64,000 nt of DNA from NCBI GenBank assembly GCA_903842455.1, contig CAIMLX010000105.1:32118-96117 (forward strand), in the 5' to 3' direction. The notes under the pieces were generated by a model. It made no database searches, was not told where the DNA came from, and worked only from the letters and a program-made list of their open reading frames with translations. The DNA comes from an uncultured Hyphomicrobiales bacterium (GTDB lineage Bacteria > Pseudomonadota > Alphaproteobacteria > Rhizobiales > Devosiaceae). Positions 28,936 to 38,045 of the stretch are shown here, piece by piece (the first letter of the stretch is position 1; each line of letters opens with the position of its first letter). The position numbers were made by a program, and so were the translations under genes.

Positions 28936-29190
28936 ATGGACTCGTCGGTCGATACCAGCCGGATGAAGCGTGAGATTCACCCGATGCCCGAGGATATCCG
29001 AGCGGTGCTGCAGCAGCGGGGGCTCGGCGCCGCATACGATGCGCGGCCGGCCTATCAGCAGAACGACTATATCGGCTGGATCGGCCGCGCCCGGCGTCCG
29101 GAGACCCGGCAGAAGCGCATCGACCAGATGCTCGACGAACTCGCGGCCGGCGGCGTCTACATGCGGATGAAGTGGTCCGGCGGCAGCTGA
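28936..29190 (+). CDS. Small YdeI/OmpD-associated (OmdA) domain protein
   Basis: An 84-residue cytoplasmic protein. The part from about residue 17 (MPEDIRAVLQQRG...YIGWIGRARRPETRQKRIDQMLDELAAGG) matches the OmdA/YdeI C-terminal domain: a short helical module with the WI--A-RPETR-RRI signature. These domains are often linked to longer YdeI proteins, some implicated in resistance to polymyxin or bacteriocin. Here only the domain is present. The start ATG 28936 has GGAGG 5 bases before it; an ATG at 28931 is in another frame. Confidence 0.75.
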   Translation: MDSSVDTSRMKREIHPMPEDIRAVLQQRGLGAAYDARPAYQQNDYIGWIGRARRPETRQKRIDQMLDELAAGGVYMRMKWSGGS

Positions 29191-29268
29191 TCGCCCGTGT
29201 CGGAACACTGCCTGCCAGCGCCTCGGCCTGCGCCGTTGCGTCGTGGTCTGACACTCATTTAGGAAGTT

Positions 29269-29344
29269 TGGCTCCGCGGCTTGGACTCGAACCAAGGACC
29301 ATTCGATTAACAGTCGAATGCTCTACCAACTGAGCTACCGCGGA
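29269..29344 (-). tRNA. tRNA-Asn (GUU)
   Basis: A 76-base cloverleaf on the minus strand. The acceptor TCCGCGG pairs with CCGCGGA, the D arm contains AGCTCAGTTGGTAGAGC, the anticodon loop is CTGTTAA with anticodon GTT, the T arm contains GGTTCGAGTCC, and a 3' CCA is encoded. Confidence 0.97.
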
Positions 29345-29416
29345 ACACGTTTGCCGTTGAGGCAGCGCCCGTTTAGGGGCATTGGTTTGCTTTGGCAAGC
29401 CCCTTTTTCCGCCGCG

Positions 29417-30049
29417 TCAAAAACCATCCGGCGCGCCTGCGGCCAGTGCCTCGGCGCGCTGCAGGTCCTCGGGCGTGTTGATGCTGGCGAACGGATCGCC
29501 CCATGGATGTTGCGCCCATTCCGCGGTCCGCGCACCGCAGGCCGAGGCCAGCGCCTTGAGGCTGCGCGGCGCCGATCCGGCCAGTACGCGCGCCGGCAGA
29601 TCGCGGAACTGGCTAAGCCGCCAGATGGAACTGGTCGGGCAGGGCTGTCCCTCATACTGCGCGATGGCCGCGGGCGCGTCCCCGAGGGCCGTCAGCAGCC
29701 GCGCCACGTAGTCGACCGGTAGGAACGGCGAATCCACCGCCGCGCAGACGAGCAGCTCGATCTCGGCGGGGATGACCGCCACCGCCGCCACAAATCCCGC
29801 GAGCGGGCCGGCATAGTCGGAGGGCAGGTCGTTGACGCCGACAACCCCCGCCGGCAAGGCCAGTGCAGCGCCATCATGGGGCCCGTGCGCCACTACAATC
29901 GGACTGCACTGCGAAACGCGCGCCAGCACGCGATCGATCAGCCGCACGCCGCCGACCCTCAGGTTGGCCTTCACCGCGCCCCCCAGCCGCTCGCCCCGTC
30001 CCCCCGCGAGGATGACAGCTGCAATGGAAATACCGGCGTGCGCACTCAT
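29417..30049 (-). CDS. mobA: Molybdenum cofactor guanylyltransferase
   Basis: A 210-residue nucleotidyltransferase that attaches GMP to molybdopterin to form the MGD cofactor. The N-terminal signature is AAVILAGGRGERLGGAVKANLRVGG, and the metal-binding aspartate is in AAVDSPFLPVDYV, with NDLPSDYAGPLAG in between. The start chosen is ATG 30049 (MSAHAGISI); an in-frame ATG further upstream near 30085 is possible. It lies between tRNA-Asn and tRNA-Cys, on the opposite strand from tRNA-Cys. A second, distinct MobA-like enzyme lies at 53843. Confidence 0.88.
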   Translation of the reverse strand: MSAHAGISIAAVILAGGRGERLGGAVKANLRVGGVRLIDRVLARVSQCSPIVVAHGPHDGAALALPAGVVGVNDLPSDYAGPLAGFVAAVAVIPAEIELLVCAAVDSPFLPVDYVARLLTALGDAPAAIAQYEGQPCPTSSIWRLSQFRDLPARVLAGSAPRSLKALASACGARTAEWAQHPWGDPFASINTPEDLQRAEALAAGAPDGF

Positions 30050-30103
30050 GGCTTGTTCATCTTGCGTAAAGTCGAGCCCTGCCATATGTACCCCGCGCAG
30101 TGA

Positions 30104-30177
30104 GGCCACGTGGCGGAGTGGTTACGCAGCGGATTGCAAATCCGTCTATTCCGGTTCGATTCCGGACGTGGCCTCCA
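30104..30177 (+). tRNA. tRNA-Cys (GCA)
   Basis: A 74-base cloverleaf. The acceptor GGCCACG pairs with CGTGGCC, the D arm is GGCGGAGTGGTTACGC, the anticodon loop is ATTGCAAAT with anticodon GCA, the T arm is CCGGTTCGATTCCGG, and a 3' CCA is encoded. Confidence 0.97.
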
Positions 30178-30273
30178 GTCTCTCTTCTTCGAAGCGTATT
30201 GTCACCCGTTGCCCGGCGGCTGCGCTGCCGCTATCACCGGGCCAGACAAGCTCGCTCTCCGGGGATTTCCGTC

Positions 30274-30927
30274 ATGGTCGATTTCGCAACCGCCCGCCGC
30301 CGCATGGTCGACAACCAGCTGCGCACCAGCAACGTCACCGATCGACGGATCCTGACTGCCATGGATGAGGTGCCCCGCGAGCGCTTCGTGCCCGAGGCCC
30401 GCCAGGCGATTGCCTATGCCGACACCGCTCACACGCTTGCCTCTGGTCGGTCGCTTGCCGCGCCCGCGCCGTTCGCCCGGCTAGTCCAGCTGGCGGAGGT
30501 CGGCCCGTCCGATACCGTGCTCGATATCGGGGCCGGCACCGGCTACACCACCGCGGTGCTGGCGCGGCTCGCCGCGCAGGTCACCGGCGTCGAGAGCGAC
30601 CCCGCCCTCGCCGCCCGGGGCCGCGAACTGCTCGCCGACCTCGGCGTCGCTAATGCGGGGATTGTCGAAGGGCCGCTCGATGGCGCCGGCCAGCTCACCG
30701 ACGGTTTCGATGTCATCATCGTCGAGGGCGCCGTGACCGCGCGGCCGGAATCGCTGTTTCCACTGCTTAGGGACGGCGGACGCCTCGTGGCGCTGCTGCA
30801 GCGCAACGGAGCCGGGGTGGCGCATGTATTCATCAGGTCAGGCAGCGATGTGACGACCCGCGCCGAGTTCAACTCCGCGCTGCCGCCGCTTTCGATGACG
30901 CCGCGGGACGTGTCGTTCGTCTTCTAG
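30274..30927 (+). CDS. Protein-L-isoaspartate O-methyltransferase family protein
   Basis: A 217-residue SAM-dependent methyltransferase-fold protein of the PCMT group. The N-terminal part has the typical MVDNQLRTSNVTDRRIL and VPRERFVPEARQAIAYAD. The SAM site is VLDIGAGTGYTTAVLA. The canonical PCMT substrate loop normally reads Q-T-I-S-Q-P; here the aligned place has SLAAPAPFARLV, so isoaspartate repair activity is doubtful. This variant is found next to tolC in many alphaproteobacteria, as here. The start ATG 30274 was chosen because it gives the conserved N-terminus. Confidence 0.82.
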   Translation: MVDFATARRRMVDNQLRTSNVTDRRILTAMDEVPRERFVPEARQAIAYADTAHTLASGRSLAAPAPFARLVQLAEVGPSDTVLDIGAGTGYTTAVLARLAAQVTGVESDPALAARGRELLADLGVANAGIVEGPLDGAGQLTDGFDVIIVEGAVTARPESLFPLLRDGGRLVALLQRNGAGVAHVFIRSGSDVTTRAEFNSALPPLSMTPRDVSFVF

Positions 30928-31099
30928 GCCGCAGCCGCATTGGAGCAGGGCGAGGCAGACTGACTGTACCGCCCTCACTGTTGCCGAGAATCAAGGCTGC
31001 GGCAAAAACAAACGTTAAAATTTGGCAACTCTTGTGAACGAGAGTTGTGCGCCCCACGTGCCGGGGCATATGATCGGGCGCGTGTCGGAGATGAGTTAT

Positions 31100-32467
31100 A
31101 TGGGTTATCTGGGGGCAGTGCGGGCGGGCGCCCTTGCCGTCGTGTTTGGTTGCGTGCCGGCAATTGCACACGCTGAAACGCTGACGGAGGCGCTGGCCAG
31201 CGCCTACACGAACAATCCAACCATCATGTCGGCGTTGCTCGATGTGCAGTCGACTGCCGAAGGCATTGCGCTGGCCAAGTCGGGCAAGCTGCCGACCATC
31301 GGCGTTTCGGCAACCTCCGGTGCCACCTGGCAGGTGGGCAACCCGAATCCCGGCGCCGAGGCATTCGACGTCAACTGGGGCCAGGTGAGCGCCAGCTACA
31401 ACCAGACGTTGTTCGACAATTTCCAGACCGACGCCCAGATCGAGCAGGCCCGGGCGCTGACCGAGCTCAGCAAATACTCGCTGCGCAACCAGGAGCAGAA
31501 CGTTCTCCTCTCGGTGGTGCAGGCCTATTATTCGGTGATCCGCGACACCCAGCTGGTGCAGCTGCGGGCCGACAACATGAGCTTCTTCGACGCTCAGGTC
31601 AGTTCCGCAAACGACCGGCTGCGCCTTGGCGAGGGCACCAAGATCGACGTTTCGCAGGCCAGTACCCGCCAGGCGGCCGCCATCGCGTCCTACCAGTCCG
31701 CCATCGCCTCGCTGCAGACCAGCCAGGCGAGCTACGAGCGCTGGGTGGGCCACAAGCCGAGGAACCTGTCGAGCGACTACAGCTTCGGCAAGACCCTGCC
31801 GACCTCGATCGATTCCGCCATCGCGTCGGCTGACGACCGGCATCCGGCCCTGCTGTCCGCCCGCGCCGCCATTCGTGTGGCCCAGGCCGGTTCGGACGCC
31901 GCCAGCGCTGCTTTCGGTCCCAAGCTCAACATGATCGGCTCGATCTGCGCCATCGGCTGCTTCGGCATTGAAAACCCGGGCGCCACGGCGTCGGTCAACT
32001 TCCAGCTGTCGATCCCGATCTACGCCGGCGGGGCGCTTGGCGCCTCGATCCGCCGGGCCAATATCGAGCAGATCAAGTCGGAGGTCGACGCGTTGTCGGC
32101 CCGCGACCAGATCCGTGAATCGGTCATTTCCGCCTGGTCGAGCCTGCAGAACTCCAGCGCCCAGATCGAATCGGCGCAGTCCGCCGTGGAATCGGGCCAG
32201 CTGGTCGTCGACGGCACCGTGCAGGAGCGCGACGTCGGCCAGAAGACCACGCTCGACGTGCTCAACGCCCAGGCCGAACTGACCTCCGCCCGCGAGGGCC
32301 TCATCCAGGCGCGTGCCTCGCGCATGATTGCGGCGTTCGCGCTCTTGGCGGCGTCGGGCCGCCTGTCCGCCGAGGATCTGCGTCTCAATGTCGAGGTCCA
32401 CTCGGCAGACGGCTATATCGCCAAGGTGGAAGACGTCTGGCAGGAACTCCGCGCGCTCGACGAGTGA
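31100..32467 (+). CDS. tolC: TolC family outer-membrane efflux protein
   Basis: A 455-residue outer-membrane channel for type I secretion and multidrug efflux. The signal peptide ends near PAIAHAE, then ETLTEALASAYTNNPTIMSALLDVQ, the usual first helix, follows. Two internally related halves rich in Ala, Ser and Gln form the coiled-coil barrel (for example NQEQNVLLSVVQAYYSVIRD and LTSAREGLIQARASRM). Start: ATG 31100 has GGAG 9 bases upstream and yields a good signal peptide; ATGs at 31070 and 31091 are also in frame. It sits between the PCMT-like gene and popZ. Confidence 0.92.
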   Translation: MGYLGAVRAGALAVVFGCVPAIAHAETLTEALASAYTNNPTIMSALLDVQSTAEGIALAKSGKLPTIGVSATSGATWQVGNPNPGAEAFDVNWGQVSASYNQTLFDNFQTDAQIEQARALTELSKYSLRNQEQNVLLSVVQAYYSVIRDTQLVQLRADNMSFFDAQVSSANDRLRLGEGTKIDVSQASTRQAAAIASYQSAIASLQTSQASYERWVGHKPRNLSSDYSFGKTLPTSIDSAIASADDRHPALLSARAAIRVAQAGSDAASAAFGPKLNMIGSICAIGCFGIENPGATASVNFQLSIPIYAGGALGASIRRANIEQIKSEVDALSARDQIRESVISAWSSLQNSSAQIESAQSAVESGQLVVDGTVQERDVGQKTTLDVLNAQAELTSAREGLIQARASRMIAAFALLAASGRLSAEDLRLNVEVHSADGYIAKVEDVWQELRALDE

Positions 32468-32722
32468 CGCTGGCCACCGCGAAGGTCGGGGCTCCGGCCG
32501 CCGGTTGGCGCCTGGCCCCTGGTTTTTTGAGGTGCTATCCGCTGCCGAACGGCCGAAAGTCCCAAAACTCCTGGGGAAGGCGTCAGCGACAGGGCGCCAC
32601 GGATTCACAGATTGCCGCTGCTTGGACTAGATTGAACCGAACTCGATTCGGTTTGCGCCGGGTGGAGTGATTTTCAAGGTCGTTTCGGCCCGGCGTATTT
32701 GGGCGGGTATTGTGAGGCAGCG

Positions 32723-33379
32723 ATGAACAAGCCAGCGCCCAAAGAGCCCTCGATGGACGAGATCCTGTCGTCGATCCGGCAGATCATCGCCGACGACGAT
32801 GCGAGCGCCGTGCGCAAGCCTGCCGCCCCGCCAATGGCGCCGCCCCCCCGCAGCTTCGCACCGGTGCCGCCGCGTCCCGAGCCGGTCGCCGAACCTGAGC
32901 CGCTGGCGCTTTCGGCCGAGCAGATCCTGCGCGAAACTGCCGCTGCGGACGAAGATGATGGTGGTGGGCTGAGCTTCAGCGAACTGATCGGCACCGAGTC
33001 CCAGGCGCCCGTCGCGCTGGTCGATCCCGACGATATCGCCTTCGACACGACGCCCGAGCCGGCCCCGCAGCTCCACGCTGCACCGGCCTACGAGCGGCCG
33101 CGTTCTGCCCCCGTGGCGCACGCGGCGCCACTTCCCGACCCGCGTCTCACCAGCGATATGGCGGAACAATTGCTCGAGCCCACAACACAGTCTGTCATCG
33201 GCCGGTCGTTCTCAAAGCTTTCCAACCTCTCGACCGTCGGCTCGAATGTGACGATCGAGGAGATGATGCGCGACATGCTGCGCCCCATGCTCAAGGAGTG
33301 GCTGGACGAAAACCTGCCCAGCATGGTCGAGCGCATGGTCGAGCAGGAAATCGCCCGCGTCTCTCGCGGCGGCCGATAA
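32723..33379 (+). CDS. popZ: Polar organizing protein PopZ (DUF2497)
   Basis: A 218-residue acidic, Pro-rich scaffold protein. The N-terminal helix KEPSMDEILSSIRQIIADDD binds client proteins. A Pro/Glu-rich disordered linker fills about residues 35-150. The C-terminal helices (IEEMMRDMLRPMLKEWLDENLP and MVERMVEQEIARVSR) form the oligomerisation region. In Caulobacter PopZ gathers at the poles, anchors ParB and chromosome origin, and recruits polarity factors. It lies just upstream of valS, as commonly found. The start ATG 32723 is the first one that begins the conserved helix. Confidence 0.93.
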   Translation: MNKPAPKEPSMDEILSSIRQIIADDDASAVRKPAAPPMAPPPRSFAPVPPRPEPVAEPEPLALSAEQILRETAAADEDDGGGLSFSELIGTESQAPVALVDPDDIAFDTTPEPAPQLHAAPAYERPRSAPVAHAAPLPDPRLTSDMAEQLLEPTTQSVIGRSFSKLSNLSTVGSNVTIEEMMRDMLRPMLKEWLDENLPSMVERMVEQEIARVSRGGR

Positions 33380-33394
33380 CACCTCCGCTTCGGT

Positions 33395-33598
33395 CTACCC
33401 CTGATCCTTGCTCAGGTCGGCGAGCCTTGCCTTGTAGAAGGCGATGGCCCGGTGATGGCTTTCCAGCAGCTTCGGCCAGTTGGCGATCTGAACCGCCCCT
33501 GTCGGTGGCTGCCTCGCCGCCTGTTGCTCGAGAATCGCCAGCTGGGTCTGTTCGAACTCGAGCGACTGTTCCAGCTGCTTGCGTGTCTGGTCTCGCAT
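33395..33598 (-). CDS. Small coiled-coil-like hypothetical protein
   Basis: A 67-residue, charged, helical-looking product (MRDQTRKQLEQSLEFEQTQL..., ending ARLADLSKDQG). The ATG at 33598 has GGAAAG about 6 bases upstream. It is convergent with popZ, 15 bases from its end. I recognise no domain; the composition is sensible for a real small protein rather than a shadow of another gene. Confidence 0.5.
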   Translation of the reverse strand: MRDQTRKQLEQSLEFEQTQLAILEQQAARQPPTGAVQIANWPKLLESHHRAIAFYKARLADLSKDQG

Positions 33599-33848
33599 GG
33601 TCTTTCCGGTCCGGTCCCCTTCCACCCCCCATGGCGGATTCCCTTGGGAGGGTGGACCTCTGCGGTATACTGCGCGAAGCTGATACGGGGCTGAAGCCCC
33701 AATCGACGACGTCGGGAACATTCCGGAACGGTCCCGACATGCGTTTATGTTGACTTGCGCCCCTCGCCTTTGCTTTAGACCTCATCACTGAATTCCTTGC
33801 CGCCCGCCGCGCCAGCCGCCGGCCCGGGCGTTTTCTGTTGGACACCCG

Positions 33849-36695
33849 ATGCTCGAGAAGACTTACGAACCGTCCGCCGTCGAAGGCCGCATCTACGAGG
33901 CGTGGATGAAGGCTGGCGCCTTCAAGGCCGGGGCAGGGGCCAAGCCCGGCGCCGAGACCTTCTCGATCGTCATCCCGCCACCCAACGTGACGGGCTCGCT
34001 GCATATCGGGCACGCGCTCAACAACACCATCCAGGACATCCTGATCCGCTTCGAGCGCATGCGCGGCAAGGATGTGCTGTGGCAGCCCGGCACCGACCAT
34101 GCCGGCATTGCCACCCAGATGATCGTCGAGCGCCAGCTGATGGAGCGGCAGGAGCCCGGCCGCCGCGAGATGGGCCGCGAAAAGTTCCTCGAACGCGTCT
34201 GGGAGTGGAAGGCCGAATCCGGCGGCACCATCCTGAACCAGCTCCGCCGCCTCGGCGCCTCCGCCGACTGGTCGCGCGAGCGCTTCACCATGGATGAGGG
34301 CCTCAGCGAAGCCGTCCGCAAGGTGTTCGTCAGCCTCTACGAGAAGGGCCTGATCTACCGCGCCAAGCGGCTGGTGAACTGGCATCCGGGCCTCGAGACC
34401 GCCGTGTCGGACCTCGAGGTCGAGAACATCGAGACCGCCGGCAAGATGTGGCACCTCCGCTACCCCATCGAGGGCACGGACGAGACCATCACTGTGGCGA
34501 CGACGCGCCCCGAGACCATGCTCGGCGACCTCGCCGTCGCCGTGCACCCCGAGGACGAGCGCTACCAGCACCTCATCGGCAAGCTGGTGATCCTGCCGAT
34601 CACCGGCCGCAAGATCCCGATCATCGCCGACGAATACGCCGACCCCGAGCTGGGCTCGGGCGCCGTCAAAATCACCCCGGCGCACGATTTCAACGACTTT
34701 GAGGTCGGGCAGCGCCATGGCCTGAAGCCGCTCAACATCTTCACCACTACCGCCAAGCTCAACAACAACGTTCCCGCTGCCTATCGCGGCCTCGACCGGT
34801 TCGACGCACGCAAGAAGGTGCTGCAGGACCTCGAGGCGATGGGCGTCCTCACCTGGGTCGAGGACAAGAAGATCATGGTGCCCTTCGACGAGAAGTCGAA
34901 GCAGGTGGTGATCGAGCCGTTCCTCACCGACCAGTGGTTCGTCCGCGCCGACGTGCTGGCCGAGCCGGCGCTCGCAGCCGTGCGTGAGGGCCGGATGAAG
35001 TTCGTGCCCAAGCAGTACGAGAACACCTATTTCGCCTGGATGGAGAACATCAAGCCGTGGACCATCTCCCGCCAGCTCTGGTGGGGGCACCAGATCCCGG
35101 CGTGGTACGGTCCGCGCCTCAACTCTGATCCCGACTTCAACAATGGCAGCGCCGGCCCGAAAGTCTTCGTCGCCGGCACTGAGGCCGAGGCGATCGCCCA
35201 GGCCGAAGCCTACTATGGCGGCCGCAAGATCGAGGTCTTTACCGGCGGCCTCAACGCAGCCGACTACGTGAAGGCCTATAACGGCTTCGACACCACGCAG
35301 CGCGACCGGCGCAATGCCACTACCTGGCAGATGCGCAAGCAGCGCGATCCGTTCGCCGAGCTCAGCGACTCCAAGGTGCCGCTGCATCGCGACGAGGACG
35401 TGCTCGACACCTGGTTCTCGTCGGCGCTGTGGCCGTTCTCGACCATGGGCTGGCCCAACGAGACGCCCGAGCTGGCGAAGTACTACCCCACCGACGTGCT
35501 GGTCACCGGCTTCGACATCATCTTCTTCTGGGTTGCCCGGATGATGATGATGGGGCTGGAGTTCACCGGCAAGGAGCCCTTCCACACCGTCTACATGCAC
35601 GCGCTGGTCCGCGACGAGCATGGGCAGAAGATGTCGAAGACCAAGGGCAACGTCATCGATCCGCTGAAGCTCATCGATGGCTACGGCGCCGACGCAACGC
35701 GCTTCACGCTCGCCGCAATGGCGGCGCAGGGCCGTGACCTGCGCCTGTCGATGGCGCGTGTCGAGGGCTACCGCAACTTCGTCACCAAGCTCTGGAACGC
35801 CGCGCGCTTCCTCGAGATGAACGACTGCATCCGCCTCGCCGGCTTCGGCCCGCGCGACAACCGCCTGGCGCTCAACCGCTGGATCGTCGGCTCGACGGCC
35901 CGGGCGGTCGAGACGGTCACCAAGGCGATCGAGGACTACCGCTTCAACGAGGCCGCCAACGCCGCATACGACTTCGTCTGGGGCACCTTCTGCGACTGGT
36001 ACCTCGAACTGGCCAAGCCCATCCTCACCGGCGACGACGAGGGTGCGAAGATCGAGACCCGCGCCACCGCGGCCTACGTGCTCGACCAGATCCTGAAGCT
36101 CCTCCACCCCTTCATGCCCTTCATTACCGAAGAGCTCTGGGCCGAGACCGGCAAGATCGGTCCGAAGCGCGACAGGCTGCTGATCCTCTCCGAGTGGCCC
36201 GACATGAAGGGCCTCGAGGAACCGGCGGCGACCGCCGAACTCGACTGGCTGATCGCACTCGTCTCCGGCATTCGCTCGGTCCGCCAGGAAATGAACGTGC
36301 CCGGCGGCGCCAAGATCAAGCTGGTGGTGGTCGGGGCAGGGGAGGAGACCGGTACGCGCGTCGAAGCCCATCTCGGCTCGCTCACCCGTCTCGCGCGACT
36401 GGATACGGTCGACTATGCCTCCGATGTCCCGCCCGAGTCGGCGCAGATCGTGCTCGGCGAGGCCGTGTTCGCCCTGCCGCTGGCCGGCGTCATCGACATC
36501 GCTGCCGAACGCGCCCGTCTTCAGAAGGACATGGCGAAGGAGGACAGCGAGATCGACAAGATCGATCGCAAGCTCGGCAATGAGCAGTTTGTCGCCAAGG
36601 CGCCCCCCGAGGTCATCGAGGAACAGCGCCAGCGCCGTGCCGATGCGGTCGAGCGCCGCAACCACATCGCCGACGCACTCGCCCGGCTGAGCTGA
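33849..36695 (+). CDS. valS: Valyl-tRNA synthetase
   Basis: A 948-residue class I synthetase charging tRNA-Val. The HIGH motif is in [17 protein letters not shown] (about residue 45), and KMSKS in [14 protein letters not shown] (about residue 595). The CP1 editing domain lies between them ([15 protein letters not shown]). The C-terminal coiled-coil arm is rich in Glu, Lys and Arg ([20 protein letters not shown]). Length and domain order are normal. The start is ATG 33849. An unusually long open frame runs antisense to the whole gene, a codon-bias effect of high GC. zntB follows after 17 bases and may be co-transcribed. Confidence 0.97.
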   Translation: MLEKTYEPSAVEGRIYEAWMKAGAFKAGAGAKPGAETFSIVIPPPNVTGSLHIGHALNNTIQDILIRFERMRGKDVLWQPGTDHAGIATQMIVERQLMERQEPGRREMGREKFLERVWEWKAESGGTILNQLRRLGASADWSRERFTMDEGLSEAVRKVFVSLYEKGLIYRAKRLVNWHPGLETAVSDLEVENIETAGKMWHLRYPIEGTDETITVATTRPETMLGDLAVAVHPEDERYQHLIGKLVILPITGRKIPIIADEYADPELGSGAVKITPAHDFNDFEVGQRHGLKPLNIFTTTAKLNNNVPAAYRGLDRFDARKKVLQDLEAMGVLTWVEDKKIMVPFDEKSKQVVIEPFLTDQWFVRADVLAEPALAAVREGRMKFVPKQYENTYFAWMENIKPWTISRQLWWGHQIPAWYGPRLNSDPDFNNGSAGPKVFVAGTEAEAIAQAEAYYGGRKIEVFTGGLNAADYVKAYNGFDTTQRDRRNATTWQMRKQRDPFAELSDSKVPLHRDEDVLDTWFSSALWPFSTMGWPNETPELAKYYPTDVLVTGFDIIFFWVARMMMMGLEFTGKEPFHTVYMHALVRDEHGQKMSKTKGNVIDPLKLIDGYGADATRFTLAAMAAQGRDLRLSMARVEGYRNFVTKLWNAARFLEMNDCIRLAGFGPRDNRLALNRWIVGSTARAVETVTKAIEDYRFNEAANAAYDFVWGTFCDWYLELAKPILTGDDEGAKIETRATAAYVLDQILKLLHPFMPFITEELWAETGKIGPKRDRLLILSEWPDMKGLEEPAATAELDWLIALVSGIRSVRQEMNVPGGAKIKLVVVGAGEETGTRVEAHLGSLTRLARLDTVDYASDVPPESAQIVLGEAVFALPLAGVIDIAAERARLQKDMAKEDSEIDKIDRKLGNEQFVAKAPPEVIEEQRQRRADAVERRNHIADALARLS

Positions 36696-36712
36696 ACCCA
36701 TAGGGGCCCACC

Positions 36713-37708
36713 ATGGGCGACATTCCTGGCTCCAACACCCGTCCGCCCGTTCGCGACTGGATGACCATCGTCCAGTTCGACGGGCGCGGTGGAGTGCGCA
36801 AGGTCGAGGAGGCCGAGGAGGCCACCTTCGTCACCCCCGCCAAGGGGTTCGCGCTGATCTCCGGCAACTCGCGTGCGCCGGAATTCCGCGTCTGGCTGAA
36901 GCAGGAGCTTGGCGAGTTCTACGCCGACCTCGTCAGCGTGCCCTCCACCCGGTCGCGCTGCACGGTGATCGACGACAAGGCGCTGGTGGTGCTGCGCGTC
37001 GCCCGCCCCGGCGCCGAGCCCGAGGATGTCGGCCGCCAGCTGCTGTCGCTATGGCTGGAAAAGGGGCGCGTCATCATCGCGTCGGAACTCAACATCGTCG
37101 ATTTCCTCGGCATCGGGCAGTGGCAGCAGACGCATCACGCGCCGCACTCGCCGGCCGACCTCGTGGCCCGCCTGGCGCTGCGGGCCGCCGACCGCCTCGA
37201 GCCGCTGATCGAGCGGCTGGGCAACAGCCTCGACGTGATCGAGGAAAACCTGATGATGAACCGCAACCACGACTCGCGCAGCCGCCTCGCGCACCTGCGC
37301 CGCACCATCATCAACATGCGCCGCCTCGTCTGGCCGCAGCGCGACGTGCTGACGACGCTCGAAATCGAGGACCTGAGCTTCCTCACCAATCGCGATCGGG
37401 TTCGCCTGCGCGAGGCCGCGGCCCGTACCGCCCGGCTCGGCGACGAGTTGCAGACCCTCTCCGAACGCGCCGTGCTGGTGCACGAGCAACTGCTCGATAC
37501 CCGCGCCGAGCAGATGAACCAGACCATGCTGCTGCTGGCCGCGGCCACCGTGGTGCTGATGCCGCTCACCGTCATCAGCGGCATCCTCGGCATGAACCTG
37601 CCGATCCCCTTTGCCCACGAACCCTGGGCGTTCTGGGCCGTGTGCGGGGGGTTGGCAGCCATGGGGGTGGCGATCTACCTGTTCATGAAAAAGCAGAAGT
37701 GGGTGTGA
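36713..37708 (+). CDS. zntB: Zinc transporter ZntB, CorA family
   Basis: A 331-residue CorA-type metal transporter. A cytoplasmic N-terminal funnel domain and a long helix (around residues 185-260) lead to two C-terminal membrane helices. The signature GMN is present in ISGILGMNLPIPF, close to the end, and the protein ends with the typical basic tail (FMKKQKWV). ZntB members transport zinc, whereas CorA proper transports magnesium. The assignment to ZntB rests on overall likeness (for example LLDTRAEQMNQTMLLLAAATVVLMPLT) and is somewhat uncertain. Confidence 0.85.
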   Translation: MGDIPGSNTRPPVRDWMTIVQFDGRGGVRKVEEAEEATFVTPAKGFALISGNSRAPEFRVWLKQELGEFYADLVSVPSTRSRCTVIDDKALVVLRVARPGAEPEDVGRQLLSLWLEKGRVIIASELNIVDFLGIGQWQQTHHAPHSPADLVARLALRAADRLEPLIERLGNSLDVIEENLMMNRNHDSRSRLAHLRRTIINMRRLVWPQRDVLTTLEIEDLSFLTNRDRVRLREAAARTARLGDELQTLSERAVLVHEQLLDTRAEQMNQTMLLLAAATVVLMPLTVISGILGMNLPIPFAHEPWAFWAVCGGLAAMGVAIYLFMKKQKWV

Positions 37709-37733
37709 GGGACGGGCGCTGCCCTTGCAACAG

Positions 37734-37904
37734 CGTCTCCTCCCCCTTGGCGGGGGAGGGTAGCGACGTAGCAGAGCTAGGGAGAGGGGGCAGCGCGCGA
37801 GCGGGACCTTGCCTCAAACCGGCGCCGCCCCCCTCTCCCTAGTTGCGCTAGGCGGCAAGCCGCCAAGCTTCACTACCCTCCCCCGGCCGAGGGGGAGGAG
37901 ACGA
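37734..37904. repeat. Inverted pair of GC-rich palindromic repeat units
   Basis: The 337-base gap between zntB and thrS contains no credible gene. It holds two facing copies of the window's palindromic repeat: a hairpin like CTCCCCCTTGGCGGGGGAG followed by GTAGCGACGTAGCAGAGCTAGG and GAGAGGGGG on the left, mirrored on the right by CCCCCTCTCCCTAG... and CCCTCCCCCGGCCGAGGGGGAG. The outer ends CGTCTCCTCC and GGAGGAGACG are inverted too. Nearly identical architecture occurs at 63620-63812. Confidence 0.8.
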
Positions 37905-38045
37905 TGCGGTCCCCTCGGTGGCTTGTCACTCCGCGAAGCCGCCGTCCTTCCATGCCCGCCTTGGCGTAACTGCCTACGCCGTGCTAGACACCCCGCCTTG
38001 CCGGAAGATCCGGCAACCAACCCAATGACATCCCTGGAGATGGAA

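Noticed and set aside
33291..36701. 1136-codon open frame antisense to valS
   Set aside because: It mirrors valS codon for codon in high-GC DNA, has no domain resemblance and is rich in His, Gly and Asp from reversed codons; an artefact of GC bias.
38025..38045. A T-box or leader riboswitch before thrS
   Set aside because: The leader is short and filled by repeat DNA; no specifier loop or antiterminator was visible, and T-boxes are rare in alphaproteobacteria.
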